Assembly (NCBI GenBank): GCA_944363505.1
Contig: CALVUD010000006.1
Coordinates: 45,493 to 109,492, forward strand
From: an uncultured Clostridia bacterium
Lineage (GTDB): Bacteria; Bacillota; Clostridia; Christensenellales; DTU072
Reading direction: 5' to 3'
Length of the DNA: 64,000 nt
Part shown: positions 44,901 to 53,960 of the stretch, in pieces
Layout: every line of letters begins with the position of its first letter
Numbering within the stretch: the stretch's first letter is position 1
Made by a program: the position numbers and the translations under genes
Notes under the pieces: generated by a model
What the model saw: only the letters and a program-made list of their open reading frames with translations
Databases searched by the model: none
Told to the model about the DNA's origin: nothing

Positions 44901-47900
44901 CCCTGTAATATTCTCCGAAACCCGTCAGCGCGGTAACGAAACGTCCCTCGCTTTCGGTTACTAAAGTTTCCTCCTTATCGGCTACGGACGCCTTGAGCGC
45001 GACGGTATACATATTTCCGTCCACGGAATAAGTCGCCCCGCCGCCAACCGACGAAGTTCTCTTTCCCGCGCCCGTTACCCAGGCATAACTGAAGTTTTCG
45101 TATACGGTTCCGCCCTTTTCGGCGCTACCCGCGCTGAGATCGTAAAGTATCAGTTCAACTCTTCCGTTTACGTCGGCTGAAACGCTGCCCGACTCGCTTT
45201 TATCGTTTACGGTATACGAGTATTCGAAAACGAGTCCCGAAACGGGCAAAGAATCGAACGTGTATCCTATAGTCAGCCCGTCGCTTTCGCCGTCCAGGTC
45301 AAAGTCGAAGTCCAGATACCACTTTCCGTCGTTCGACTTCGTTCCCGTAGCTTCGGGCGCCGCGTCGGGCGCTTCGGTTTCGTCTATGGTTACGGTAAAC
45401 GGTTCCGTTACCGCCACGCTTCCCGCGCCCGAAACCGCACGGAACACGAAAGTTCTGCTGTCGCCGGTTTCGCCCTCCGCCCATAAATACGTATATCCGC
45501 TTTCGGACGAAAGCGTTTCCCATTCTCCGCCGTCGATGCTGACCTCGACGACGTCGATGCCCGAAATCAACTGACCGATGTCAGTTCTTACGGATATGTC
45601 GCCGAATCCGTATCCGCCGGACGCTATTTCACCGCCGTCGCCCGAAGCCGAAACCCTCATCTCGGGGATTTCCTTGTCGATCGCTATCCCGAGCGAATCG
45701 GATACGGTTTCCGAGTTTCTGTTGGAAACGTAGGTTACGGTCAGCTCGCCCTGTACCGTCGACGACAAAGTCAGTTCCGTTTCGAAGACCACGCTGTTCA
45801 TCGGTACCGCGTATTCGCCCGTCGCGACTCCGGACACAAACAGTTTTCCGCCCGAAGCGCCCGCGCTGACGTTTACGGTAACGACCACGTTCATATTCGT
45901 CCAACCGCCCGTATACGGCGCGGTAACGCCTTCCGTATCCGAAGTGACCGCCTGAAGCGAAACTGATATTTCGGCGGTATCCTTGACGTAATCGAAGCTT
46001 TCGCCACCGCCGAACGAAACGGGAGCATAATTGCCGGCGCCCGTAACTACTCTAAGCGAAAGCGTATAAACGCCGTCGAAGCCTATCGCCAGATTGACGG
46101 TAAGAGAGTTCGTAAAGGAATCGTATCCCTCGACGCTGTTCCACGTCTCGCCGTCGACCGAATATTCCGCACGCGCGCCGCTGGGACCGAAAGCCTCTAT
46201 GCCCGAAACGGCTATCGTAAAGAACGCGACGTCGGAGGCGTTCTCCAAAGGAGTTCCCGATACGAGTTCTTCGCCGTCCGCGGCATTCAGCGTAGCCGTC
46301 GCCTCGGCGGCGAAGCCCGCGGTAAAGTCGGTCAAGGCAATCAGGGGCGTGCGCATATATACGTTACCCGCGACGTCGGTGATCCTTAAAACGTACATCG
46401 CGTATTCTTCGAACACGTATATGTAATATCCTCCCGAAAGCGTCGGTGTTACTTCGTTTTCGGGAAGCAACATGCTCTCGACGTCCTGTTCCGCGGTATC
46501 GGCGGGAAGCTTATATATCTTGATTTCGTCGACGCCCGACACGCTGTCGCCGGGAAGGAAGCGCCATGTTACCCGTTCCGCCGTCCACTTCGTTTCGACG
46601 GGATAATTGAAATCGTTGCCGAGAATAAAGTTCTCGGCGCTGACCACGGGTGCGGTGTGATCCTGATAAATTTTATAATATCCGTCGCCCGATCCTTGCG
46701 CTTCGAAGGTTCTTCCCGAACCCGTTACGACCCTGAATCTGTAATCGGTCTGACGCTCGTTTTCCAGGGTCCATTCCGCTGTTCCGATACCGGTATAATT
46801 ACCCGCCTCGGGATACAAAGTATCGGTTATGTCTATCCAATTCGTATTGTTTCGGGTACTGTATTGAACTTTTGTGCCGGAAGCCGTCAGTTCGAAAGTA
46901 AACGTTACCACGACTGCGGAGCCGTCTGTTATCCATTCGCCGAAGACATATTCTTCGCCCGTAGCCGAGCCTATATTAGCTCCGACCTCGAGACCGGGCG
47001 CGACCTGGTCTACGTTAAGGGTGAACGAGACGGACGCGGAATTTCCCGCTCTGTCCCTCGCTATCACCACGTATTCGGTGCAATCTTCCACGTAAACGAT
47101 ATATATGCCTTCGCCCTCGGAAACGATTTCCGCCGACGGTCTGTTCTCTACGTAAACGCCGTTGACGTATTCGGGATCGTTCCACGGAATACCTGCGTTG
47201 CCTATATCGGTAACGCGTATTCTGACACCCACTCTTTCCGAGGTCCATTCCGATCCCTGATACGGCGTCAGGTCGGTTTCCACGACCGTAACGGGAGCGG
47301 ATGAGTCGAATCCCACTTTGGCAAAAGGTATCACCGCGCTTTCCTTGCCGTTTGCGCCGGTAACTTTGAATTCGTAATCGACGCCTTCCACCACTCCGCC
47401 GTACGACAGTATAACGACGCCGTCCGCCGCTTCGACGAATCCCGTGGCGTCAGCCCACGATTCGGAGCCGGCGGTACGGAAACTGAGTTTTGCGGGAGCG
47501 TTGAAAACGCCGTCGGCAGAGGACACGATAAATTCCACTACCGCGTCGCCGCCTATCCAACCGCCTCCCACAACCGAGCCGGGCGCGTATTCCGCGGTTG
47601 GACTTTCGGTCTCGACATTATATGAAATGCGCTCGTAAGTGACGTTGGCTGCACCGTCCTCGACCGCCAAGACGTATTCGCGCGGTTCTGACACGACCAG
47701 CGTATATGCTCCGCCGCCCAAAGACGTTACGGTGATGCCGACATTGCCGAGGCCGTCGTCCTGTACGGTCAGTTCGCCGGCACCCGAACCGCCCGGATCC
47801 GTTACGGTGATATGTACCGTAACCGCGCTGCCGTACCAGCCGTCGGGCGAATAGTCGCCGTCCACGGAATTCACCGCAATTACCGGGTTTTCCGCGTCTA

Positions 47901-50892
47901 TGCATATTAAATCAGCGTAATCGGAAGTATCGACGAGTTTAGTTCCGTTCCTCGCCGCAAAAGTCATATATCCTTCGAAACTGAATCTTACGTCCACGAC
48001 GAACGTCGCCGTGACGGGTTCCGTTCTTTCGCCGGAATCGGTTCCGTAAACGCCGCCGTCAGTGCTGTATGCCGAATCCAGCCATTGCGCGGAATTGACG
48101 CTTCCGCCCGTCGTATAGTATCCGAACAGAACGCCCGATCCGCCGTAAGTCACCGAGATCTCGAACGAATGGTCTCTCGCCCACGCGGCGGTGTCGGATT
48201 CCAAAACGGAAGCGACGGAATTTATCACGGGGGTGAAGTTGTCGAGTTTTGCTTTTACGGAACTCGAAACCGAAACCACCTTCAGTCCGTCGTACATCGT
48301 TACGCCCGCGTCCCCGGTAACAACGCTTCCGTCGGAATCGTTGACCGCGACGAAAATGTATTCCACCACGGCGGAAACCGCCGACAAATCGACGTCGCCG
48401 TAAACAAGCGGCGTATCGAAATACGTAACGTTGCCCGCGTTACCGAGCGACCCGCCGTTCGTCCACTCCGCGGCACCGTTTATTTTATAGAAATAATAAT
48501 ATTCGGTATTCGCGGAATTTTGCAGACCTGACGTCAGGTTGTAACGCATACGGTTGCTCCAACCCGTGTTCTGGTCGTAGTTGTATCCCATCGAAATGTT
48601 TGTGTTGATCCCGACGCCTATCGCGGAAACGACGATCTCGAAAGGCACCGAAGCCGTACCTATAAAATACGACTGTAAGGTATCGTCGGGATCGTACAAA
48701 GTATTGTAGACGTCGAAATACAGTATGTATCTGCCTACCGCCACGGGTTGCGAGGTATATGCGTCGTCGACCGAACCGCCCTCCGGCGAATAGCGGAGAT
48801 TCTTGATCTCCGTGCCGTAACGGCTGCCCGCGCTCATCGAGCCGAGGATCGTTTGTTGCGAAATTTTGGAGCTTGTCGAACCCGTATAGTTAAGAGAGGC
48901 TATGCTCGAAGAAACGTTTTCTCCCGTAAATACCGCGGTGAAAGTATAGCCGAGTTCCTGCATATGCAGGTTTTCGGGAGAAGAGTCGACCGTCACTTTG
49001 TGAACGTGGGTCGTGCCTTCCGCACCCGCGGTCAGATATTCGCCTTCGCCGAGGCGCCAGCCCATGAAGAACCATTTCGTCGGATCGCCGGTGAGCGTCG
49101 CGCTAAGCGTCAGGATGATCGTTTCGGCGCCCGTCGACTCGTTCCGCGTAACGTCGGCGTGATACTCAAACGTACCGCCCTCTCCGGCGCCCGTGCCTAC
49201 TCCGCCGATATTGAAGCCGCTCACGACGTCGACCGTAAACAACACAAAGTTTGCCGCATAGTTGTCCGCGTCCGTTCCCGTACCCGTAGCGTTGTCGGGA
49301 GTGAACAGATAAGCGAACGTATAGGTTTGATCGAGTTCGCCGAGAACCTTGACGGAATCGGGATCGGCGACCGAACCCGCAGTCTGGGTTTCGTCGTCAT
49401 AAAAGTTAAACGATGCCGCGCCCGAAACGCTCTGACCGGCGTCATACCCCGTAACGGATACGTTGATGCCTATGTCGGAAAGCGTTTGCCCGAACTGAAC
49501 CGAGTATGCGCTCCCGCCTTCACCGAACGATAAGCTGACGGGTCTGCGGGCGACGGTGAAAGGCTGAAGCGCCGCGCCAGCGAACTCGCCCGACGTGTCG
49601 GAGCCGTATCTGGCGGCGACCGCAAAAGTATATTCCCCGGCATACGTGGGAAGACCGTCGCCCGAATAAACGGCGCCCGAATACTGCTCCCCGTAATAGA
49701 GCCTTCCGAGCGTATACGAGCCGGTAACCGTGTTGTCCGAAACCGTGGGACCCTGAGGAGAACCGTTATATGTATAATTCGATGTCGAAACGGGGAAGGT
49801 ACGGAATCTCGCCGTGTAGGTCGGGTTACCCGCGGAAGCCTGAACCTCGGCGGCGGATCCCAGATTGACCGTCTTCGTGCGCATCTGACCGCCCGACGAC
49901 GGAGTCCAATATTCAAAAATTGCGTTCTGCGCGGGTATTGCCGTAAAAGCGATGTCGTCCTTCAGCCCGAAAGTTATCGTGGAGCCGTCGGGAACGGGCA
50001 CCAGCGGCGTGTCGTCGTCGAACAGATCGTATTCGGGCGATTCTCCGGCGAGAACTGCCGCCGCGTAAGCGTCGTATACTTTGGCGTGATCGCCGGAAAC
50101 GATATTTCCGTAGCTGTCGTTGTTAAGCGAAACGGTTACTGACACTTCCTGGAAATCGAAAGCGATATAGTAATCGAGGTCGACGTTCCTGTTAGCCGTG
50201 ACCGTAGTGCCGACGACCCCCTGCTGGGTCCTGCGCATATTGAATACTGCCGAATACGACAAAGTCACGGTATCCGACGAAGAACCGAGATAAACGTATC
50301 CGCCCGTTACGGACAAAGGATTCTCGAGAGTATAGTTTTTGGAATATGTATATGCGCCGTCGTATACGCCGTCGTCGGGGTCAGAGTCGGCGTCGCCGCT
50401 CGAATTGAAAAACACGTTGTTTGCGTTCAGCGCGCCTTCGACTCTGAACGTCTGGGTAAGAGAATAAGTCGCACGGGTACTCGCCGCGCCCTCGGAGGTT
50501 CCCGTAAAGCTTATCGTGCCCACGGCGTATATCTCGGCGCGCAGCCTGCCCGCCTTGGCGGCGGAAAGCAATCTGCCGTCCAAGCGGAAAGAAACCGCTG
50601 TGTCGGTCGCGTTGACGTCGGCATTGACCGTGGCGTCGCCGCCGCCGGTGGAGGAGCCGATATTATTCTCGTCGAACGACGGGGCGGAAACGCCCAGTCC
50701 CGTGTCGATCTTTACGAAATCTTTCGTATATACGTCGTCGGAGATGACCTTGTCGGCAACGCCGTCCGCGGCATATGCTCCGGACGTTCCCCGCCCTACC
50801 TCTGTGAAAGAAGCGAGACAAATCAGCGCGGCTATCATCAGCAACGCACCCGTTATTAACGCAATTTTCCCGAATTTGGCGATACTCAGCAT
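41956..50892 (-). CDS. Giant exported Ig-like/GLUG-like repeat protein 3
   Basis: The protein has 2978 residues from the ATG preceded by GGAGAG; the longer frame upstream includes promoter DNA. Residues 9-28 are a signal segment, with likely cleavage after AYA (39-41). Early MBG units (YNGSPQGPTVSDN) are followed by many Ig-like modules built on TAPVV...W-x-V strands and EYVLAVEDGAANVTYE. The last third has three GSGTxxDPFxI units (about residues 2147, 2464 and 2734), each followed by YDGLNH/LNGNGY and GVFRVLEG-type strands like GLUG/beta-helix modules. Unlike giants 1 and 2 there is no C-terminal transmembrane helix, so it is probably released or held by other contacts. It is first in the giant 3-giant 2 transcript. 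Confidence 0.86.
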   Translation of the reverse strand: MLSIAKFGKIALITGALLMIAALICLASFTEVGRGTSGAYAADGVADKVISDDVYTKDFVKIDTGLGVSAPSFDENNIGSSTGGGDATVNADVNATDTAVSFRLDGRLLSAAKAGRLRAEIYAVGTISFTGTSEGAASTRATYSLTQTFRVEGALNANNVFFNSSGDADSDPDDGVYDGAYTYSKNYTLENPLSVTGGYVYLGSSSDTVTLSYSAVFNMRRTQQGVVGTTVTANRNVDLDYYIAFDFQEVSVTVSLNNDSYGNIVSGDHAKVYDAYAAAVLAGESPEYDLFDDDTPLVPVPDGSTITFGLKDDIAFTAIPAQNAIFEYWTPSSGGQMRTKTVNLGSAAEVQASAGNPTYTARFRTFPVSTSNYTYNGSPQGPTVSDNTVTGSYTLGRLYYGEQYSGAVYSGDGLPTYAGEYTFAVAARYGSDTSGEFAGAALQPFTVARRPVSLSFGEGGSAYSVQFGQTLSDIGINVSVTGYDAGQSVSGAASFNFYDDETQTAGSVADPDSVKVLGELDQTYTFAYLFTPDNATGTGTDADNYAANFVLFTVDVVSGFNIGGVGTGAGEGGTFEYHADVTRNESTGAETIILTLSATLTGDPTKWFFMGWRLGEGEYLTAGAEGTTHVHKVTVDSSPENLHMQELGYTFTAVFTGENVSSSIASLNYTGSTSSKISQQTILGSMSAGSRYGTEIKNLRYSPEGGSVDDAYTSQPVAVGRYILYFDVYNTLYDPDDTLQSYFIGTASVPFEIVVSAIGVGINTNISMGYNYDQNTGWSNRMRYNLTSGLQNSANTEYYYFYKINGAAEWTNGGSLGNAGNVTYFDTPLVYGDVDLSAVSAVVEYIFVAVNDSDGSVVTGDAGVTMYDGLKVVSVSSSVKAKLDNFTPVINSVASVLESDTAAWARDHSFEISVTYGGSGVLFGYYTTGGSVNSAQWLDSAYSTDGGVYGTDSGERTEPVTATFVVDVRFSFEGYMTFAARNGTKLVDTSDYADLICIDAENPVIAVNSVDGDYSPDGWYGSAVTVHITVTDPGGSGAGELTVQDDGLGNVGITVTSLGGGAYTLVVSEPREYVLAVEDGAANVTYERISYNVETESPTAEYAPGSVVGGGWIGGDAVVEFIVSSADGVFNAPAKLSFRTAGSESWADATGFVEAADGVVILSYGGVVEGVDYEFKVTGANGKESAVIPFAKVGFDSSAPVTVVETDLTPYQGSEWTSERVGVRIRVTDIGNAGIPWNDPEYVNGVYVENRPSAEIVSEGEGIYIVYVEDCTEYVVIARDRAGNSASVSFTLNVDQVAPGLEVGANIGSATGEEYVFGEWITDGSAVVVTFTFELTASGTKVQYSTRNNTNWIDITDTLYPEAGNYTGIGTAEWTLENERQTDYRFRVVTGSGRTFEAQGSGDGYYKIYQDHTAPVVSAENFILGNDFNYPVETKWTAERVTWRFLPGDSVSGVDEIKIYKLPADTAEQDVESMLLPENEVTPTLSGGYYIYVFEEYAMYVLRITDVAGNVYMRTPLIALTDFTAGFAAEATATLNAADGEELVSGTPLENASDVAFFTIAVSGIEAFGPSGARAEYSVDGETWNSVEGYDSFTNSLTVNLAIGFDGVYTLSLRVVTGAGNYAPVSFGGGESFDYVKDTAEISVSLQAVTSDTEGVTAPYTGGWTNMNVVVTVNVSAGASGGKLFVSGVATGEYAVPMNSVVFETELTLSSTVQGELTVTYVSNRNSETVSDSLGIAIDKEIPEMRVSASGDGGEIASGGYGFGDISVRTDIGQLISGIDVVEVSIDGGEWETLSSESGYTYLWAEGETGDSRTFVFRAVSGAGSVAVTEPFTVTIDETEAPDAAPEATGTKSNDGKWYLDFDFDLDGESDGLTIGYTFDSLPVSGLVFEYSYTVNDKSESGSVSADVNGRVELILYDLSAGSAEKGGTVYENFSYAWVTGAGKRTSSVGGGATYSVDGNMYTVALKASVADKEETLVTESEGRFVTALTGFGEYYRGETAKYSLSAAENYRFKSYKAGEVYESYEASSKYATSEKSGDYTVDGDFEVSVEMYREVAYTFLNLVQHLQTTGIVTAPVMEYPAEIAESFADAFVPVTDIPDVSASDPYGVYTVTASFDGGYADSFVFVSAGGDGTVSAVVNAQMRITYFTGSGTESDPYCVYDAEDFAMISSYMRTYSDPSEEERFNLAFGAGRKSAYFTQNADFEINNSFVAVEIFSGTYDGLNHVISAENLTARSGGFGIFKALSGASVKNLGVTIGSLTLSAADGASASFLTEEAEGSDVRYVFVIGNVYVSGADNFVFGGIAAEMTTTLIYSCFSSVNVFADAVTGYVGGLVGRMTDTAYTSVSYAIGSITADGCKPYSVSGTGDYLYAGTVAGYAENVGVGPGEANKTYYINKAVSYGGANVSERSLGNYDYANYQTLSHAAIEGIEGFLDFSDVYVSGKSVAELVVYAAEIYASRYGVTGSGTPLNPFRISEADDLSLIAEVPWGYFEQTASIAPGEYVYKLSETPFRGSYDGKDYALNDIEMKGEGAYLGVFRVLEGTVRNLKFVNFGADFDLTDGGYAGVVAAVVESGASLVNVVATGTLNVVSGAGTSYVGAIGGVIAGIATDVITNVSVFVEVYDGVAGSVFGQIRDAASVSFIAAIGSLNAEYSGRINIGAFAGESVLNASGSVTDSVYLTGHAYAGGYAVERAFRGNGSVAGESSYQSITSSAAYNSSGRTIGSIIEGLYPFEGSGTQEDPFIIENYTQLRGMSSYMYANFELRADITVGDYDGDGRADEADYVFTPIGGSSAFTGTLNGNGYRILGLTDSLFTEVSGTVRKLGLTMDCAIETSVDLTFGAVAKKLLPGAQLVQIGVIGEIAITATDGAGVIAGAIAGSVSGGRIRVATVSVRFKVRGANVVYGGIAGELQSIDFADAETWTLDGVTEADIGAATVNAGKYIGINRASGYDWTFKSDTSSLIVNGTDSVKNVGKDLA

Positions 50893-50919
50893 ATGCTCTC
50901 CGTAGTCTTTTTCGTCGCC

Positions 50920-50959
50920 ATTATAACATACGCGCGTTAGAGTACTTTTGCGCGCGTAT
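50920..50959 (-). promoter_or_regulatory. Extended -10 promoter of giant 3 with an overlapping inverted repeat
   Basis: Minus strand TGTTATAAT is an extended -10 (TATAAT at 50925-50920) with no clear -35. In place of the -35 lies the inverted repeat ATACGCGCG (50928-50936) / CGCGCGTAT (50951-50959), which could be an operator for a repressor or activator. Confidence 0.6.
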
Positions 50960-51033
50960 AAAATTTTACTAAAAAAATACCGGGCGCGCTCGCCCGGCAT
51001 CAATGAAATACCCTATATATACGCCGATCTCCG

Positions 51034-51861
51034 TCAGCCTTTTTCTTTGGGCAAAACCGTATAGAAATGGCTGAGATTCATGTCCTCCGGAATGTTTTTA
51101 CCGTGATTGCCCAGAAGATACCATTCTCTGTGAACGCCGTGATCGGGCGCGAACGCAAGGAAAGAATCCGAGTCGGCATATGCCGATTTCATAGCGTTGT
51201 AGATGCGTTCGAATCCACGGACATGACGGCGCGCGGCGCTTTTGGCGAAAACCGACTTCGGGTGAGTCATGTGCATCACGGTGTCGTACTCCATGACGTA
51301 AGCCTCGATAACGTCGTATTCGCCCGAATGTATGAGTTCGACGGTCTTGTCTATGACCGCGCCGTCGCTCTTATAGAGGAAATAGTCTATGTTCCTGCCT
51401 TGGAACAACAGCGGTATGCTCTGCCCGGCAACGGAAACCATGGCAGTTTTCTTGCCTGCCTCCGCCCACCTGTCGAACAGCGAATCTATCTTAAGATGAG
51501 GTTTGACGTAAGCGTGTATGCCGTGCTGCTCGGGCGTCGCTCCGGTAAACATCGTTCCGAAACATACGGGCGTCTTCGGCGGATACATCGTCAGATAATC
51601 CACCCTCAGGTCGCTGAGTTCTTTCAAGGGGCGGAACGTCTCGGTATACTTATCCACAAACCACGCGCCGAGCGCGTCGGGATTATAGATAACCACCTTG
51701 TCTACGGTGCTTTTTCCCGTCTTGTCGAGGACCAGTTTCTTTACTTCCTCGACCCTCTCGGAAGGCGAAAATTCGGGCGCTCCGACCCCGGAAATATCGG
51801 CTATCGTGGGGGCGAAACGCGTCAGCGGAGTTGTAAAAAATTCGACTTCGGACGATTTCAT
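51034..51861 (-). CDS. Alkaline-phosphatase-superfamily phosphodiesterase-like protein
   Basis: The 275-residue protein begins MKSSEVEFFTTPLTRFAPTI after AGGAGG; the in-frame upstream extension runs through the promoter and is rejected. PVCFGTMFTGATPEQHGIHAY near 103-123 is the strand-loop seen in type I phosphodiesterase/nucleotide pyrophosphatase and related AP-superfamily enzymes, where Thr or Ser is the nucleophile. DYDVIEAYVMEYDTVMH-like and FAPDHGVH segments supply the metal-binding Asp and His. It has no signal peptide. The substrate is unknown. It is divergent from an alpha/beta hydrolase, with paired direct repeats in the shared promoter region. Confidence 0.8.
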   Translation of the reverse strand: MKSSEVEFFTTPLTRFAPTIADISGVGAPEFSPSERVEEVKKLVLDKTGKSTVDKVVIYNPDALGAWFVDKYTETFRPLKELSDLRVDYLTMYPPKTPVCFGTMFTGATPEQHGIHAYVKPHLKIDSLFDRWAEAGKKTAMVSVAGQSIPLLFQGRNIDYFLYKSDGAVIDKTVELIHSGEYDVIEAYVMEYDTVMHMTHPKSVFAKSAARRHVRGFERIYNAMKSAYADSDSFLAFAPDHGVHREWYLLGNHGKNIPEDMNLSHFYTVLPKEKG

Positions 51862-51883
51862 CGTTTCCTCCTGTATTAAACCG

Positions 51884-51912
51884 ATAATAACATTATTCCG
51901 CCGAAAAATCAA
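51884..51912 (-). promoter_or_regulatory. Promoter of the phosphodiesterase-like gene
   Basis: Minus strand TTGATT (51912-51907), a 17-bp spacer and TATTAT (51889-51884) with an upstream TG (TGTTATTAT), then AGGAGG before the ATG. Confidence 0.7.
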
Positions 51913-51925
51913 CTTTTTTCCGCAT

Positions 51926-51964
51926 TTTGAATTTTGCGCGCACAAATTTGAATTTTGCGCGCAC
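51926..51964. repeat. Perfect 18-bp direct repeat, 21-bp period (operator candidate)
   Basis: TTTGAATTTTGCGCGCAC occurs at 51926-51943 and 51947-51964, separated by AAA. A 21-bp period puts both copies on the same helix face. They lie 14 bp upstream of the -35 of the phosphodiesterase-like gene and about 105 bp upstream of the -35 of the hydrolase gene. Confidence 0.7.
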
Positions 51965-52069
51965 GGAAGGAAAATTTTACATATTGCGGATACCGTTTTA
52001 TTAATTTAGGATACCTTAATTTCGATATATCGCATGCAACAATCGTTTTTGTCCGCACGCGGACGGGCA

Positions 52070-52098
52070 TTGACACGGGAAAAATTAACGTATATAAT
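52070..52098 (+). promoter_or_regulatory. Promoter of the alpha/beta hydrolase
   Basis: TTGACA (52070-52075), a 17-bp spacer and TATAAT (52093-52098): full consensus. The ribosome-binding site GGGAGG starts at about the expected transcription start, giving a leader of only about 12 nt. Confidence 0.85.
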
Positions 52099-52116
52099 TT
52101 TTCCGGGAGGCATCCG

Positions 52117-53004
52117 ATGATTCAATCTTTCATATCCGCATTTTGGAAACGCGTCGGGAAAACGGACGCTTTAAGACTCTCGCAGCCGTCTCCTCCCGAG
52201 GGAATAACCGAGATAACCGACGTCGATTACGCCCTCGCGGGCGACAGATACCGCTATGCCGACGTATATGTAAAATCGGATCGCGGCGGGGAAAAACTGC
52301 CCGCTGTTTTCGACGTACACGGGGGCGGCTGGTATTACGGCGACAAAGAACTGAATAAGATATATTGCCTGAATCTCGCCGCCGAAGGTTCGTTTAAAGT
52401 TGTAAATCTGTCCTACCGCCTCGCCCCGTCAGCGAGCATTGCGGATCAGCTGAACGACGTGGTCGGCGCGCTGAACTTCTTTTACGAAAATGCGGAGCGT
52501 TTCGGCATCGATACGGACAATCTGTTCCTGACGGGCGATTCGGCGGGCGGAAACCTTGCGGGACTGGTCCTGAACGCGTTGACTAATCCCGAACTGAAAC
52601 GCGCTTTCGGAGTAGAGGTTATGCCACGTTTCCGAGCCGCGGGCTTTACTTCGGCGGCATTTACGCTGAACGCTCTTTCCAAAAAACCCTTTGCGCGCGC
52701 ATATTTTAAACCTTTATACGCGGGCAACGCGCGCCTGGCGGAATATATGGATTACGCGGAAAACGCCGTCGGCGTTCCGCCGCCGTCTTGCATAATCACC
52801 GGGGACGGCGATTTTTTGAGAAAAGACGCCCTGTCGACCGCGGAAAAACTGATAGCGCGCGGTTCAGACGTCCTTCTGATCGATCTGAAGGGCGAAAAGC
52901 ATAAACTCGGACACGTTTTCAACGTAACGTATCCTCTTTCTCCCGAAGGCAGCGCCGCCAACGCGGCAATGCTGAACTTCTTTAAAAAACATCTGCGTAA
53001 ATGA
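52117..53004 (+). CDS. Alpha/beta hydrolase of the hormone-sensitive-lipase type
   Basis: The 295-residue protein starts MIQSFISAFWKRVG; the ATG follows GGGAGG, and an earlier in-frame start runs through the promoter. VHGGGWYYGD (67-76) is the HGGG oxyanion motif, and TGDSAGGNLAG (139-149) holds the nucleophile Ser142. The acid is probably Asp in ITGDGDFLRKDA and the His is in HKLGHVFN near the C-terminus. This is the Abhydrolase_3/HSL pattern: a carboxylesterase or lipase acting on small acyl esters. There is no signal peptide. Nearby acyltransferase-like genes suggest acyl-ester metabolism, but this is inference. Confidence 0.88.
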   Translation: MIQSFISAFWKRVGKTDALRLSQPSPPEGITEITDVDYALAGDRYRYADVYVKSDRGGEKLPAVFDVHGGGWYYGDKELNKIYCLNLAAEGSFKVVNLSYRLAPSASIADQLNDVVGALNFFYENAERFGIDTDNLFLTGDSAGGNLAGLVLNALTNPELKRAFGVEVMPRFRAAGFTSAAFTLNALSKKPFARAYFKPLYAGNARLAEYMDYAENAVGVPPPSCIITGDGDFLRKDALSTAEKLIARGSDVLLIDLKGEKHKLGHVFNVTYPLSPEGSAANAAMLNFFKKHLRK

Positions 53005-53014
53005 CGAAATTCGC

Positions 53015-53043
53015 TTGACTTCGTATCTGGCGAAGTATATAAT
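53015..53043 (+). promoter_or_regulatory. Promoter of the HAAS protein/condensation-like operon
   Basis: TTGACT (53015-53020), a 17-bp spacer and TATAAT (53038-53043), about 50 bp before the ATG at 53095, which has a GGGAGG site. Confidence 0.85.
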
Positions 53044-53094
53044 CTGTTTAGATAGCAAAACAAACAATATAATTATCAAACGGGAGGTAAAAAA

Positions 53095-53940
53095 ATGACA
53101 GAAAGATTCAAGCAGTATCTCGAGGCGGCGTTCCGCAAGATCAAGCCCACCAAAGCGGCAATGGAATACCGTAAAGAAACGCTGGTCAAGCTGGAAGAAC
53201 TCGCGCAGGATTTCCGTATAAAAGGAATGACCGACGACGAAGCCATTTATAAGCTCTGCATCGATTCGCTCGGCGATTTCGACAAAACGCTCGCCGATTT
53301 CGACCGCGCTTTGGTCGAAGTTCCCAAAAAGAACACTTTGAAAAGAAACATTGCCACCGCGGTCGTGGCGTCCGTGGCGGTCATCATCGCGCTGTATCTG
53401 GTTTTAAGTATTACAGGCGCAGTCTCGTGGGGACTTTCCTGGCTGATCTTCCTCGGCGCAGTAACTCTCGCGGTCGTCGCCGTCGACGTCGTGCTCATGC
53501 TGAAAGCCGTCAAATCGGATAAATTCCTGGTAGCGAGACTGTTCAATATAGGTACGGTCGTTATGGTATTCGTATTCCTGTATCTCGTCATCGAACTTAC
53601 CGCTCATCCGCGTTATTGCTGGATGACCTTCCTTGCGATGGTGATAGTCGCCCTGCTCGTCGACATAGTTATAGGATTTATCACAAAGAGCAAACTCACC
53701 ATTCCCGAATCTTTCGTATGGCTGATACTGACCAGCGTATTGCTGTACGTCATGCTCGGAGTCGCAGACGCGATGCCCTGGCATCCCGGCTGGCTGCTGC
53801 CCGCGCTGACATCGATCGCCGTCACAGCCACTGGAATAGGCATACTCGTAAACATAAACAAAAAAAGCAAGTCCGAAATGGCACGTAAATTCAAGGACGC
53901 CCAAACCCGGGTGGACGAAGAATACTATACCAAATGGTAA
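53095..53940 (+). CDS. HAAS/permease-prefix-like membrane protein
   Basis: The 281-residue protein has a soluble N-terminal helical domain (1-80; YLEAAFRKI, YRKETLVKLEELAQDFRIKG, MTDDEAIYKLCIDSLGD), as in the HAAS/DUF1700/permease-prefix group. About six transmembrane helices follow (about 85-260) and then a charged cytosolic tail. HAAS proteins are often partners of PadR-type regulators and sense or regulate membrane processes; no PadR gene is adjacent here. A condensation-like gene follows 20 bp later on the same transcript, so the two may work together. Confidence 0.78.
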   Translation: MTERFKQYLEAAFRKIKPTKAAMEYRKETLVKLEELAQDFRIKGMTDDEAIYKLCIDSLGDFDKTLADFDRALVEVPKKNTLKRNIATAVVASVAVIIALYLVLSITGAVSWGLSWLIFLGAVTLAVVAVDVVLMLKAVKSDKFLVARLFNIGTVVMVFVFLYLVIELTAHPRYCWMTFLAMVIVALLVDIVIGFITKSKLTIPESFVWLILTSVLLYVMLGVADAMPWHPGWLLPALTSIAVTATGIGILVNINKKSKSEMARKFKDAQTRVDEEYYTKW

Positions 53941-53960
53941 ACCGCGGCGAGGTATAAACC

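Noticed and set aside
50893..51003. 37-codon N-terminal extension of giant 3
   Set aside because: It would run across the extended -10 promoter and inverted repeat; the ATG at 50892 has a GGAG site and starts the signal segment.
20326..51003. Search for LPxTG sortase signals in the giants
   Set aside because: The C-termini of giants 1 and 2 are plain transmembrane helices with basic tails and giant 3 has no anchor; no sortase motif was found.
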